Source of the DNA: Kushneria phosphatilytica
Lineage (GTDB): Bacteria; Pseudomonadota; Gammaproteobacteria; Pseudomonadales; Halomonadaceae
NCBI RefSeq assembly: GCF_008247605.1
Contig: NZ_CP043420.1
Location: forward strand, 496,001 to 560,000
Length of the DNA: 64,000 bases
Reading direction: 5' to 3'
Shown here piece after piece: positions 54,329 to 62,515 of this stretch; the stretch's first letter is position 1; every line of letters begins with the position of its first letter. The position numbers and the translations under genes are program-made. The notes under the pieces are model-generated. The model was not told the DNA's origin, ran no database searches, and was given only the letters and a program-made list of their open reading frames with translations.

Positions 54329-55093
54329 ATGCCTGCCGAGCCGCTCACGATCGTCACGGCGATGGCTATTGCGCTGTTGGCCGGGGTAACCCGCGGTTAT
54401 TGCGGTTTCGGTTTTGCCATGTTGGTGGCACTGGGCCTGTCGGGATTCATGGCGCCAGTCGAAGCCGTGCCGGTGGCGCTGTTGCTGGATCTGCTGGCGG
54501 CGGCTGGCCTGCTGCAAGTGGCCGCACGTCATGCGCATCGCAGGGTGCTGGGACGACTGGTGCTGGGCATGCTGCTGGCGGTCGGACTGGGTGTCTGGCT
54601 GCTCTCTCGAATGCCGGCAGCTCCGATGCGCATGGTCATCGCGCTGCTATCACTGTCTGGTGGCATGGCGCTGCTGTGCCGCGTCGGACGACGGGATGTG
54701 GTGCCCGAAGAAGGGCGCTCTGCTACAGCAGGGCGGTGGGCGATCTGGGCCGGCGGAGTCTCCGGGCTGGCGATGTCCATGGCCTCGGCCGGCGGGCCAC
54801 CACTGATGCTTTATCTGCTGTCGACTCGACTATCGACGGCACAGCTGCGTGGCACGGCGATTGTGTTCTTTGCCATCTGCAGCAGCTGTTCACTGCTGGG
54901 GTTGGGGCTGAGCGGTGTGCTGGGGGCAGGCAGTCTGGTCTGGGTGGGATGGCTGATCGTACCGGCATGGCTGGGCAATGCATTCGGCCAGTGGCTCTTT
55001 CATCGCGCCGGGCCGATCTCGCTGCGTTATACGGTCGCCCCGTTGTTGATCCTCCTGTCGCTATGGATGCTGCTCCCCATCAACACGCCATGA
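54329..55093 (+). CDS. TauE/SafE family membrane exporter
   Basis: Membrane protein of 254 residues with seven to eight hydrophobic segments in two repeats. The repeat motifs are GVTRGYCGFGFAMLV near the start and GGVSGLAMSMASAGGPPLMLY in the second half, as in TauE/SafE (DUF81) anion exporters for sulfite, sulfoacetate or related ions. I chose the ATG at 54329, with GGAG 7 bases upstream, over GTG 54296. A 14-base palindrome, CGCACT-AG-AGTGCG (54287-54300), lies just upstream. The gene is divergent from the aminotransferase. Confidence 0.87.
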   Translation: MPAEPLTIVTAMAIALLAGVTRGYCGFGFAMLVALGLSGFMAPVEAVPVALLLDLLAAAGLLQVAARHAHRRVLGRLVLGMLLAVGLGVWLLSRMPAAPMRMVIALLSLSGGMALLCRVGRRDVVPEEGRSATAGRWAIWAGGVSGLAMSMASAGGPPLMLYLLSTRLSTAQLRGTAIVFFAICSSCSLLGLGLSGVLGAGSLVWVGWLIVPAWLGNAFGQWLFHRAGPISLRYTVAPLLILLSLWMLLPINTP

Positions 55094-55909
<816 letters not shown>

Positions 55910-55952
55910 TTATCCTGCCTTTCCATGGTCTGGTTGCCATGATCTGCCTTCT

Positions 55953-55981
55953 CAGGTAGCTTTCATGATGAAAGTTACCTG
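55953..55981. promoter_or_regulatory. Operator-like palindrome before the HxlR regulator
   Basis: Arms CAGGTAGCTTTCAT (55953-55966) and ATGAAAGTTACCTG (55968-55981) pair at 13 of 14 positions around one central base. It ends 14 bases before the regulator start, fitting autoregulation. GTA...TAC spacing suits HxlR-type dimers. Confidence 0.7.
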
Positions 55982-55995
55982 GAATTGCCACTGCC

Positions 55996-56502
55996 ATGAC
56001 ACCTACCGATCTGACCGCCATGCCCTGTCCGGCAGCACGTGCACTGGGTTGCGTCGGTGAGTGGTGGAGTCTTCTGATTCTGCGCGATACCCTCCAGGGG
56101 CTGCGGCGATTCGATGAGCTTCAGCAGAGCCTGGGCATTGCCAGCAACATGCTGTCACGTCGTTTGCGACGCATGCTCGATGAAGGATTGCTGGAGAAAC
56201 GGCCCTATCAGAGCCGCCCGGTTCGTCATGAATATATCCCCACCCCCAAGGGGGAAGAGCTCTATCCGGTTATCGTGATGCTGTTTGCCTGGGGCGAGAA
56301 GCACATGAGTGACCAGGGGCGTCAGCTTTGTCTGATTGATCGCAACAGTGAGCGTGAGCTGTCACCATTGGTGGTCGATCGCCACACGCTCGAGCCGGTG
56401 ACCGTGGCTAATTCCACTCTGGCGCCCGGCCCCCAGGCAGGCCCCGCCGTACTCGATCGTCTGGCTCGTTTGCGTCATGCTGATTCCTTAAAGGACGCAT
56501 GA
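55996..56502 (+). CDS. HxlR-family transcriptional regulator
   Basis: Winged-helix regulator of 168 residues. The HxlR pattern is clear: MPCPAARALGCVGEWWSLLILRDTL, then FDELQQSLGIASNMLSRRL and the wing RHEYIPTPKGEELYPVI. Cys11 stands at the place where redox-sensing HxlR members (HypR, YodB, QorR) have their reactive cysteine. A 29-base near-perfect palindrome directly upstream is the probable operator. The last 60 residues are less conserved. It may regulate itself and the adjacent ydfG; aldehyde or quinone stress is a possible signal by family analogy. Confidence 0.9.
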   Translation: MTPTDLTAMPCPAARALGCVGEWWSLLILRDTLQGLRRFDELQQSLGIASNMLSRRLRRMLDEGLLEKRPYQSRPVRHEYIPTPKGEELYPVIVMLFAWGEKHMSDQGRQLCLIDRNSERELSPLVVDRHTLEPVTVANSTLAPGPQAGPAVLDRLARLRHADSLKDA

Positions 56503-56551
56503 TCGGTTCGACCATGATGTCTTTCTCTCTCCGCCTTACGGAAACCGTCTC

Positions 56552-57817
56552 ATGAAACGAATTGTCGTCACCGGTATGGGCAGTGTCTCGCCGCTGGGTT
56601 GCGGTGCCGAAACGGGTTGGCAGCGTCTATTGTCGGGGATGTCCGGCATTCGCGAGCTGCCGGCTGAATTGCGAGGTGATCTGAGGGTACACGCTGGTGG
56701 ACGAGTGCCGGATATTGCCGAGGATGCCAATGGCGGCTTCGATCCCGAGCGGGTCGGGGATGCCCGCGAGCTGCGTCGCATGGATCGCTTCATCCATTTT
56801 GGTCTGCTGGCAGCGCAGGAGGCACTTGAGCAGGCCAACTGGCAGCCACAGAATGAGGACCAGCGCGAGCGGACGGCGACCATTATTGGTTCCGGCATCG
56901 GCGGTTTTCCTGCCATTGCAGATGCGGTACGTACGGTTGAACACCGTGGTAGTCGCCGGCTGTCGCCTTTCACCATTCCTTCCTTCCTGGTCAATCTGGC
57001 CGCCGGACAGGTCTCCATTCGACACGGCTTCGAAGGTCCGCTGGGCGCACCGGTTACGGCCTGTGCTGCGGGTGTGCAGGCGATTGGCGATGCGGCTCGT
57101 CTGATCCACTCGGGCGAGGCCGATATTGCCCTGTGCGGTGGCGCCGAAGCCTGCATTGAACCGGTCAGTCTGGGTGGGTTCGCCGCTGCGAAAGCGCTCT
57201 CGACCGGGTTCGAGGGCAGGCCCGAAAGCGCTTCCAGACCTTTTGACCAGGCGCGTGAAGGCTTCGTGATGGGCGAGGGTGCCGGACTGCTGGTGGTGGA
57301 GTCGCTCGAACATGCCGAGTCGCGTGGTGCTACCCCGCTGGCCGAGATCGTCGGCTATGGTACGACCTCGGATGCTTATCACATGACGGCCGGTGCGCCG
57401 GAAGGCGCGGGCGCACGCCGGGCGATGGCTCTGGCGCTACGCCAGGCCGGTCTGGCGCCGGAGGCCATTGGTCATCTCAATGCCCATGCCACTTCCACAC
57501 CGGTTGGTGATGTTGGCGAGTTGCAGGCGATTCAGCGTCTGTTCGGTCAGCACGGCGGGCCGGCGATCACCGCGACCAAGTCAGCGACCGGCCATCTGCT
57601 GGGAGCGGCCGGTGGAATAGAAGCGATTTTCACGCTGCAGGCACTGCGCGATCAGATCGTGCCGGCCACGCTCAATCTGGAAACTCCCGATGATGAAGCA
57701 GCAGGGCTGGATCTGGTATACGGCAGCCCGCGGGAGATGGCGTTCGATTACGCCATCTCCAACGGCTTTGGTTTCGGTGGGGTCAACGCCAGCCTGATCC
57801 TGCGGCGCTGGTCCTGA
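56552..57817 (+). CDS. Beta-ketoacyl-ACP synthase II (FabF-like)
   Basis: Condensing enzyme of 421 residues. The catalytic triad is intact: Cys in VTACAAGVQAIGDA, His in NAHATSTPVGD and His in KSATGHLLGAAGG. It ends NGFGFGGVNASLIL. Fatty-acid elongation with malonyl-ACP is the family reaction. No acpP, fabD or fabG is adjacent, so this is likely a second FabF paralogue rather than the housekeeping copy. The start at 56552 is 49 bases after the HxlR stop with a weak ribosome site (ACGGAAA). A special role, for example in lipid remodelling, is only speculation. Confidence 0.9.
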   Translation: MKRIVVTGMGSVSPLGCGAETGWQRLLSGMSGIRELPAELRGDLRVHAGGRVPDIAEDANGGFDPERVGDARELRRMDRFIHFGLLAAQEALEQANWQPQNEDQRERTATIIGSGIGGFPAIADAVRTVEHRGSRRLSPFTIPSFLVNLAAGQVSIRHGFEGPLGAPVTACAAGVQAIGDAARLIHSGEADIALCGGAEACIEPVSLGGFAAAKALSTGFEGRPESASRPFDQAREGFVMGEGAGLLVVESLEHAESRGATPLAEIVGYGTTSDAYHMTAGAPEGAGARRAMALALRQAGLAPEAIGHLNAHATSTPVGDVGELQAIQRLFGQHGGPAITATKSATGHLLGAAGGIEAIFTLQALRDQIVPATLNLETPDDEAAGLDLVYGSPREMAFDYAISNGFGFGGVNASLILRRWS

Positions 57818-57823
57818 GAGGAA

Positions 57824-57859
57824 GGCGTACCACTTCGTTTGATGCGCGAGTGGTGCGCC
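57824..57859. terminator. Hairpin between convergent fabF-like and speA genes
   Basis: GGCGTACCACT pairs with AGTGGTGCGCC (10 of 11 positions plus a G-U) around a 14-base loop in the 44-base gap between convergent stops. It lacks a U-tract, so termination is uncertain. Confidence 0.45.
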
Positions 57860-57861
57860 TG

Positions 57862-59787
57862 CTATTGCTCCAGATAGGTATATCCTTCAAGACCCGCTTC
57901 CAACTCCTCGAGAAACTGCTCGCGCTCGCGGCTGGAGACATCACTGCGGATCAGCTGGCGCTGGAGGCGGTTACGTAACCGGTCGGGATCGAAGTTCACG
58001 TAACGCAGCACATTGGCCACGCTGTCGCCCGTAATCGGCGTGCCCAGACGCCACTGGCCGTTATCATCAAGACTGACATCGATCGAATCGGTATCGCCGA
58101 AGAGGTTGTGCAGATCCCCCAGGATCTCCTGGTAGGCCCCCACCAGGAAAAGCCCCAGCAGTTTTTCCTCGCCGGCTTTCCACTCCGGCAGCGGGAGGGT
58201 GGTCTCCACGCCCTGACCATCGACATAGCGCTCAATACGACCGTCACTGTCGCAAGTGATATCCTGAATCACTCCGCGTCGTACCGGCGGCTGGTCGAGG
58301 TTGGAGAGTGGTATGACCGGAAAGATCTGATCGATGCCCCACACATCCGGGACCGACTGAAACAGTGAGAAATTGACGAACAGCTTGTCGGCAAGCTTCT
58401 CGTCGAGTTCATCGAGAATCTCGCGATGGGCCCGGTTGCGATGATCGAGCCGGGCGCGCAAACGCCGGCTGGCTGCCGCATGGACGGCTTCACCTTCAGC
58501 GCGGACGGCCAGTGAGGCATCGCCCAGCACGAAGCGATCCTGCAGATCGGTCATGGCCTGATGAATGTCATGATAATACTCGACCAGCAGGCGTGGATCG
58601 GCAGACTCGCCCAGCCATTCCCAGGTCCGCCAAAGTACATCCAGCTGGGCATCCCCCCTGTCGGAGCGCTCCGGCAGGGCATCATCGTGGCGCTCTTCGT
58701 CGATCACATTGGTGATCAGTACGGCGTGGTGCGCTGTCAGGGCCCGACCGGACTCGGAGATGATCTGCGGATGTGGCAGGCCGGTCGCCTGACAGAGCTG
58801 CTGAAAGGCGCCCACCACGTTGTTGGCGTACTCATCCATCGAGTAGTTGATCGAACAGTAACTGCGCGAACGGGTGCCTTCGTAGTCCACGCCCAGGCCA
58901 CCGCCGACATCGACCACCTCGACTGCTGCACCGGCCTCGCGCAGACTCTGATAAAAACGGGTGCACTCGCGCAAACCGCGCTGAATGTCGCGGATATTGG
59001 CGATCTGAGAACCGAGATGAAAGTGCACCAGCTGAAGGGCATCGAGCCGGCCGATCGCTCTCATGTGGTCGACCACGGCCTGCACCTGACGGGCAGTAAG
59101 ACCGAACTTGGATTTTTCGCCGCCAGTATTCTGCCAGTTGCCCTTGCCGATCGAGGAGAGCCGGGCGCGCACGCCAATGCGGGGCTCTACGCCGAGCCGA
59201 TCGGCTTCCTCGATGATCAGTTCCAGTTCGGCATGCTTTTCCACCACCAGATAGACATGGTGACCGAGCTTTTCGCCCATCAGCGCCAGGCGAATGTATT
59301 CACGGTCCTTGTAGCCGTTGCAGACGATGGTCGAGGGATGCTCGGAAGAGAGTGCCAGTACGGCCATCAGTTCCGGTTTGCTGCCAGCCTCCAGTCCTAC
59401 CCGGCCGCGACCGCGCTCGGGAGTGGCCAGCAGTTCTTCGACCACGCGGCGCTGCTGATTGACCTTGATGGGGTAAACGGCGGTGTAGTGAGCGTCATAG
59501 CCCTGCTCCTGGATGGCACGATCAAAGGCAGCGCAGAGCTGCTCGACCCGGTCATGGAGGATATCGGTGAAGCGCACCAGTACCGGCAGGCGCAGGCCGG
59601 CCTGCTGCAGCCGAGTAGCCAGCTCCGTGATCGGCAGTGCCGGGCGCTGTTGTTCCGGGGCATTGCCATGCGGACGTACGACCACCCGACCCTGGGGGTC
59701 GATGTCGAAATAGCCGCTGCCCCATTGATCGATATTCCAGGTGCGTAGCGCTTCCTGCAGGGAACGGGAGGTCTGGGAATCCGACAT
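57862..59787 (-). CDS. speA: Biosynthetic arginine decarboxylase
   Basis: PLP enzyme of fold type III that makes agmatine for putrescine/polyamine synthesis; 641 residues, close to E. coli SpeA (658). The N-terminal WNIDQWGSGYFDIDPQG, the PLP lysine in YPIKVNQQRRVVEELL, the glycine-rich GGGLGVDYEGTRS and the C-terminal catalytic CDSDGRIERYVDGQGV are present. CGGAG precedes the ATG at 59787. speB is not adjacent in the window. It is a single gene between the FabF-like gene and the glycan operon. Confidence 0.95.
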   Translation of the reverse strand: MSDSQTSRSLQEALRTWNIDQWGSGYFDIDPQGRVVVRPHGNAPEQQRPALPITELATRLQQAGLRLPVLVRFTDILHDRVEQLCAAFDRAIQEQGYDAHYTAVYPIKVNQQRRVVEELLATPERGRGRVGLEAGSKPELMAVLALSSEHPSTIVCNGYKDREYIRLALMGEKLGHHVYLVVEKHAELELIIEEADRLGVEPRIGVRARLSSIGKGNWQNTGGEKSKFGLTARQVQAVVDHMRAIGRLDALQLVHFHLGSQIANIRDIQRGLRECTRFYQSLREAGAAVEVVDVGGGLGVDYEGTRSRSYCSINYSMDEYANNVVGAFQQLCQATGLPHPQIISESGRALTAHHAVLITNVIDEERHDDALPERSDRGDAQLDVLWRTWEWLGESADPRLLVEYYHDIHQAMTDLQDRFVLGDASLAVRAEGEAVHAAASRRLRARLDHRNRAHREILDELDEKLADKLFVNFSLFQSVPDVWGIDQIFPVIPLSNLDQPPVRRGVIQDITCDSDGRIERYVDGQGVETTLPLPEWKAGEEKLLGLFLVGAYQEILGDLHNLFGDTDSIDVSLDDNGQWRLGTPITGDSVANVLRYVNFDPDRLRNRLQRQLIRSDVSSREREQFLEELEAGLEGYTYLEQ

Positions 59788-59876
59788 GGGTACTCCGAAT
59801 GGGAATCGGGTGGCGACAGCCGCAAGGGATGCGGCGTCACGGTAACGATGACATCAGTGTAGCGAACAGCGTAGCG

Positions 59877-60851
59877 TCAATCGCCGATCCATTGTGGATA
59901 GGCGTGACACCACGCGGCGAAATGGGCAATGCCTTCGCTCAGTGAGACCTGGGGGCTGAAGCCGGTAACCGCTTCCAGGCGTGAAGTATCCGCCCAGGTG
60001 CGCTCGACATCACCGGGTTGCATGGGTCGCCAGTGGCGCTCGGACTGGTGGCCGAGCGACTGTTCCAGCAGTTCGATGAAACGCATCAGCTCGGTTGGGG
60101 CGCCGCGGCCGATATTGTAAATGGCATGGCAGGCGCCGTGACTGTCAGGACCGGGACGGCAGTCGATCAGCCGAGTGATCCCTTCGACGACATCGCCGAT
60201 CCAGGTAAAGTCGCGTGCCATGCGGCCATGATTGAACACCTCGATGGGTCGTCCATTCATCAGACTGCGCGCGAACAGCATTGGCGCCATGTCCGGACGC
60301 CCCCAGGGACCGTAGACGGTAAAGAATCGCAGTCCGGTGGCTGCCATGCCGTGCAGATCGGCATAGCTGCGCGCCATCAGCTCATTGGCACGCTTGGTGG
60401 CGGCATAGAGCGAGGCCGGTGTATCGACCCGATCGTCCTCGCGGAAGACCGAAGCTTCACTACGCCCGTACACCGAGCTTGATGAGGCGTAGATCAGATG
60501 CTCGATGCCATGACGACGGCAGGTGTCGAGCACATTGAGAAAACCGGACAGATTGGCATCACCATAGACATAGGGATGCTCGACGCTGTAGCGGACGCCG
60601 GCCTGAGCCGCCAGGTGGATCACATGGGTAAAGTGCTCGCGTGCAAACAGGGCCTCCAGTCCCGGCTGATCCTCGATCAACAGGGTATGGCAGGGGGTGA
60701 CTCCTAGCGCTTCGAGGCGGGCCCGCTTATAGGTCACGCTGTAATAATCGGAGAAGTTGTCGATGCCCACGGCATCGATACCCTTCTGCTGCAGGCGCTG
60801 CATCAGCCAGCCTCCGATGAAACCGGCGGCACCTGTTACGAGCACTTTCAT
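59877..60851 (-). CDS. NAD-dependent nucleotide-sugar epimerase (UDP-glucuronate epimerase-like)
   Basis: Extended short-chain dehydrogenase of 324 residues. The Rossmann motif VTGAAGFIGGWL opens the protein, followed by DNFSDYYSVTYKRARLEAL, which is typical of UDP-glucuronate 4-epimerases, the catalytic YAATKRANELMA, and RFFTVYGPWGRPDMAP. The true start is the ATG at 60851, overlapping the upstream glycosyltransferase by ATGA. It likely supplies a sugar nucleotide for cell-surface glycan in the same operon. dTDP-glucose dehydratase-like activity is less likely. Confidence 0.87.
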   Translation of the reverse strand: MKVLVTGAAGFIGGWLMQRLQQKGIDAVGIDNFSDYYSVTYKRARLEALGVTPCHTLLIEDQPGLEALFAREHFTHVIHLAAQAGVRYSVEHPYVYGDANLSGFLNVLDTCRRHGIEHLIYASSSSVYGRSEASVFREDDRVDTPASLYAATKRANELMARSYADLHGMAATGLRFFTVYGPWGRPDMAPMLFARSLMNGRPIEVFNHGRMARDFTWIGDVVEGITRLIDCRPGPDSHGACHAIYNIGRGAPTELMRFIELLEQSLGHQSERHWRPMQPGDVERTWADTSRLEAVTGFSPQVSLSEGIAHFAAWCHAYPQWIGD

Positions 60852-62515
60852 GGCATATCGTCTTGTTGATGTTGAACGGTGCCGGAGCTGATATCGCACC
60901 AGGGGGCGGCAGGCAGAATCATCAGCTGATGGCCGCGCCATGGGAAACGATGCAGACTCGCGGGTGGCGTCATGGTATCAGGCAGCTCATCACTGTCACC
61001 GATGACCCAGCCTGCTGGATGTTGCTGCTGCCACTGACAGACCTGGTGTGGCCGATCGCCGATTTCATCAAGCGACTGTGACAGTCGGCCGGCAAACTGA
61101 AAGGTGGCCTGATAATTGTGACCCAACCAGGCGAGAGGATACCCTTGCTGTTCCAGTCGGGCCAGCATCGCGGCCGGAGGGCCAGGATCTTCGCGGGGCC
61201 AGAGCGGTGCCAGAGCCCATTGCAGCAGCAGGGTGGGTATCACGCCGGCCAACAGCACAACTGCCATCATGCCGTGACGAAATGAAAGCCGCATGAGCCA
61301 GAGGGCCACAGCCACGAGCAGCATGATCACGGCAGCCGATGGCGCCACCATGGCGCCGCTGCCTTCAGGCTGCAACAGGCTCAGTGCGATGATGGTCAGC
61401 GCCAGTATGGCCAGGCTCAGAGCGATCAGCCGCAGTGTGACCGTGGCGGACTGCGTCCGACGATGCAGGGTATCGGCAATGATCAGGGCCGTGGCCGGCA
61501 ACATCGGCATCAGATAGTGGATCTGTTTGCCGCCGATCATTGAAAACATCAGCAACAGTGCCCCGGCCCAGATCCAGGGCAGTCGGCGGCGTCGAAGTCG
61601 CGGTCGTTCGGTCGGTATTAGCGCGGATCGGCGCCAGAAGGGCCAGGCTTGTGGCCATAACGCCCAGGGAAACAGCAGGGCAGGCAGTACCGGTAGATAC
61701 CACCAGAACGGTCGGGCGTGATCGGCGGTCTGGCCCAGCCGATCGACGCTCTGATGCCACAGCAGCTGGTCGGCATAGGCCGGCCCACCATGCCAGGCCG
61801 AGATCAGCGCCCAGCCGAGCAGCATCGCCACAGCGCCCGCGAGACTCAGCCACAGCCGCACGCGTCCTCCCGAGCCGAGAGGCGACGTGCGCCACAGTGG
61901 CATGCTCAGCGCTACCGACAGCCAGGTCAGCAGCGCCACCGGCCCCTTGGCCAGCAGTGCCAGCCCCAGCCAGAGCGCGCTTTCCAGCATGCGATGGCGC
62001 GTAAGTTCGCCACGGATCAGGGGCACAAGAGCGCCCAGCAGGCAGGCCGTCAGCAGTACATCGAACATCAGTGCGCCGCTATAGAGCGACCACAGCAACA
62101 TCGACATCAGTATCAGTACTGCCTGTCGTGCGGTATGACGTGTGTGTCCCAGCCGCCGGGCGAACCGATAGAGGTGCACGCCCCCCAGCAGGGAAGCGAG
62201 AGGCGAAATGAGTTTGGGCCACCAGACCGAGACGCCGAAGCACTGCCATCCCAGATTGATCAGCCAGAACAGCAGAGGCGGTTTGTCGGCATAGGGCGTG
62301 CCATTCATGTGTGCCACCCACCAGCTGTGATCGCGCCACATCTCCCAGGCAACCGAAATATAACGGGTTTCATCGATCGGCATGAAGGGGCGGGCGAAGG
62401 CATTCAGCACGATCAGCCCCCAGAGCAGGCCAAGCAGGGCTGATTCGACCAGGGCCGGTCGATCCAGAGCGCGCCATTCGAGGCGGGCTCTGGTGGGCAG
62501 GGTAGGCGTACTCAT
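60848..62515 (-). CDS. ArnT-like family 39 glycosyltransferase
   Basis: Polytopic membrane protein of 555 residues with about 11 hydrophobic segments. Near the N-terminus FMPIDETRYISVAWEMW holds the acidic residue typical of GT39/GT83 ArnT-PMT enzymes, which move sugars from undecaprenyl phosphate on the periplasmic side. It continues MNGTPYADKPPLLFWLINL, another family block. It overlaps the next gene by ATGA on each side (62512-62515 and 60848-60851). Acceptor could be lipid A, another glycolipid or protein. arnBCAD genes are not seen in the window. Confidence 0.87.
   Translation of the reverse strand: MSTPTLPTRARLEWRALDRPALVESALLGLLWGLIVLNAFARPFMPIDETRYISVAWEMWRDHSWWVAHMNGTPYADKPPLLFWLINLGWQCFGVSVWWPKLISPLASLLGGVHLYRFARRLGHTRHTARQAVLILMSMLLWSLYSGALMFDVLLTACLLGALVPLIRGELTRHRMLESALWLGLALLAKGPVALLTWLSVALSMPLWRTSPLGSGGRVRLWLSLAGAVAMLLGWALISAWHGGPAYADQLLWHQSVDRLGQTADHARPFWWYLPVLPALLFPWALWPQAWPFWRRSALIPTERPRLRRRRLPWIWAGALLLMFSMIGGKQIHYLMPMLPATALIIADTLHRRTQSATVTLRLIALSLAILALTIIALSLLQPEGSGAMVAPSAAVIMLLVAVALWLMRLSFRHGMMAVVLLAGVIPTLLLQWALAPLWPREDPGPPAAMLARLEQQGYPLAWLGHNYQATFQFAGRLSQSLDEIGDRPHQVCQWQQQHPAGWVIGDSDELPDTMTPPASLHRFPWRGHQLMILPAAPWCDISSGTVQHQQDDMP

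Noticed and set aside
58561..59748. 395-codon open frame on the plus strand opposite speA
   Set aside because: It is an antisense shadow without motifs; SpeA is unambiguous.
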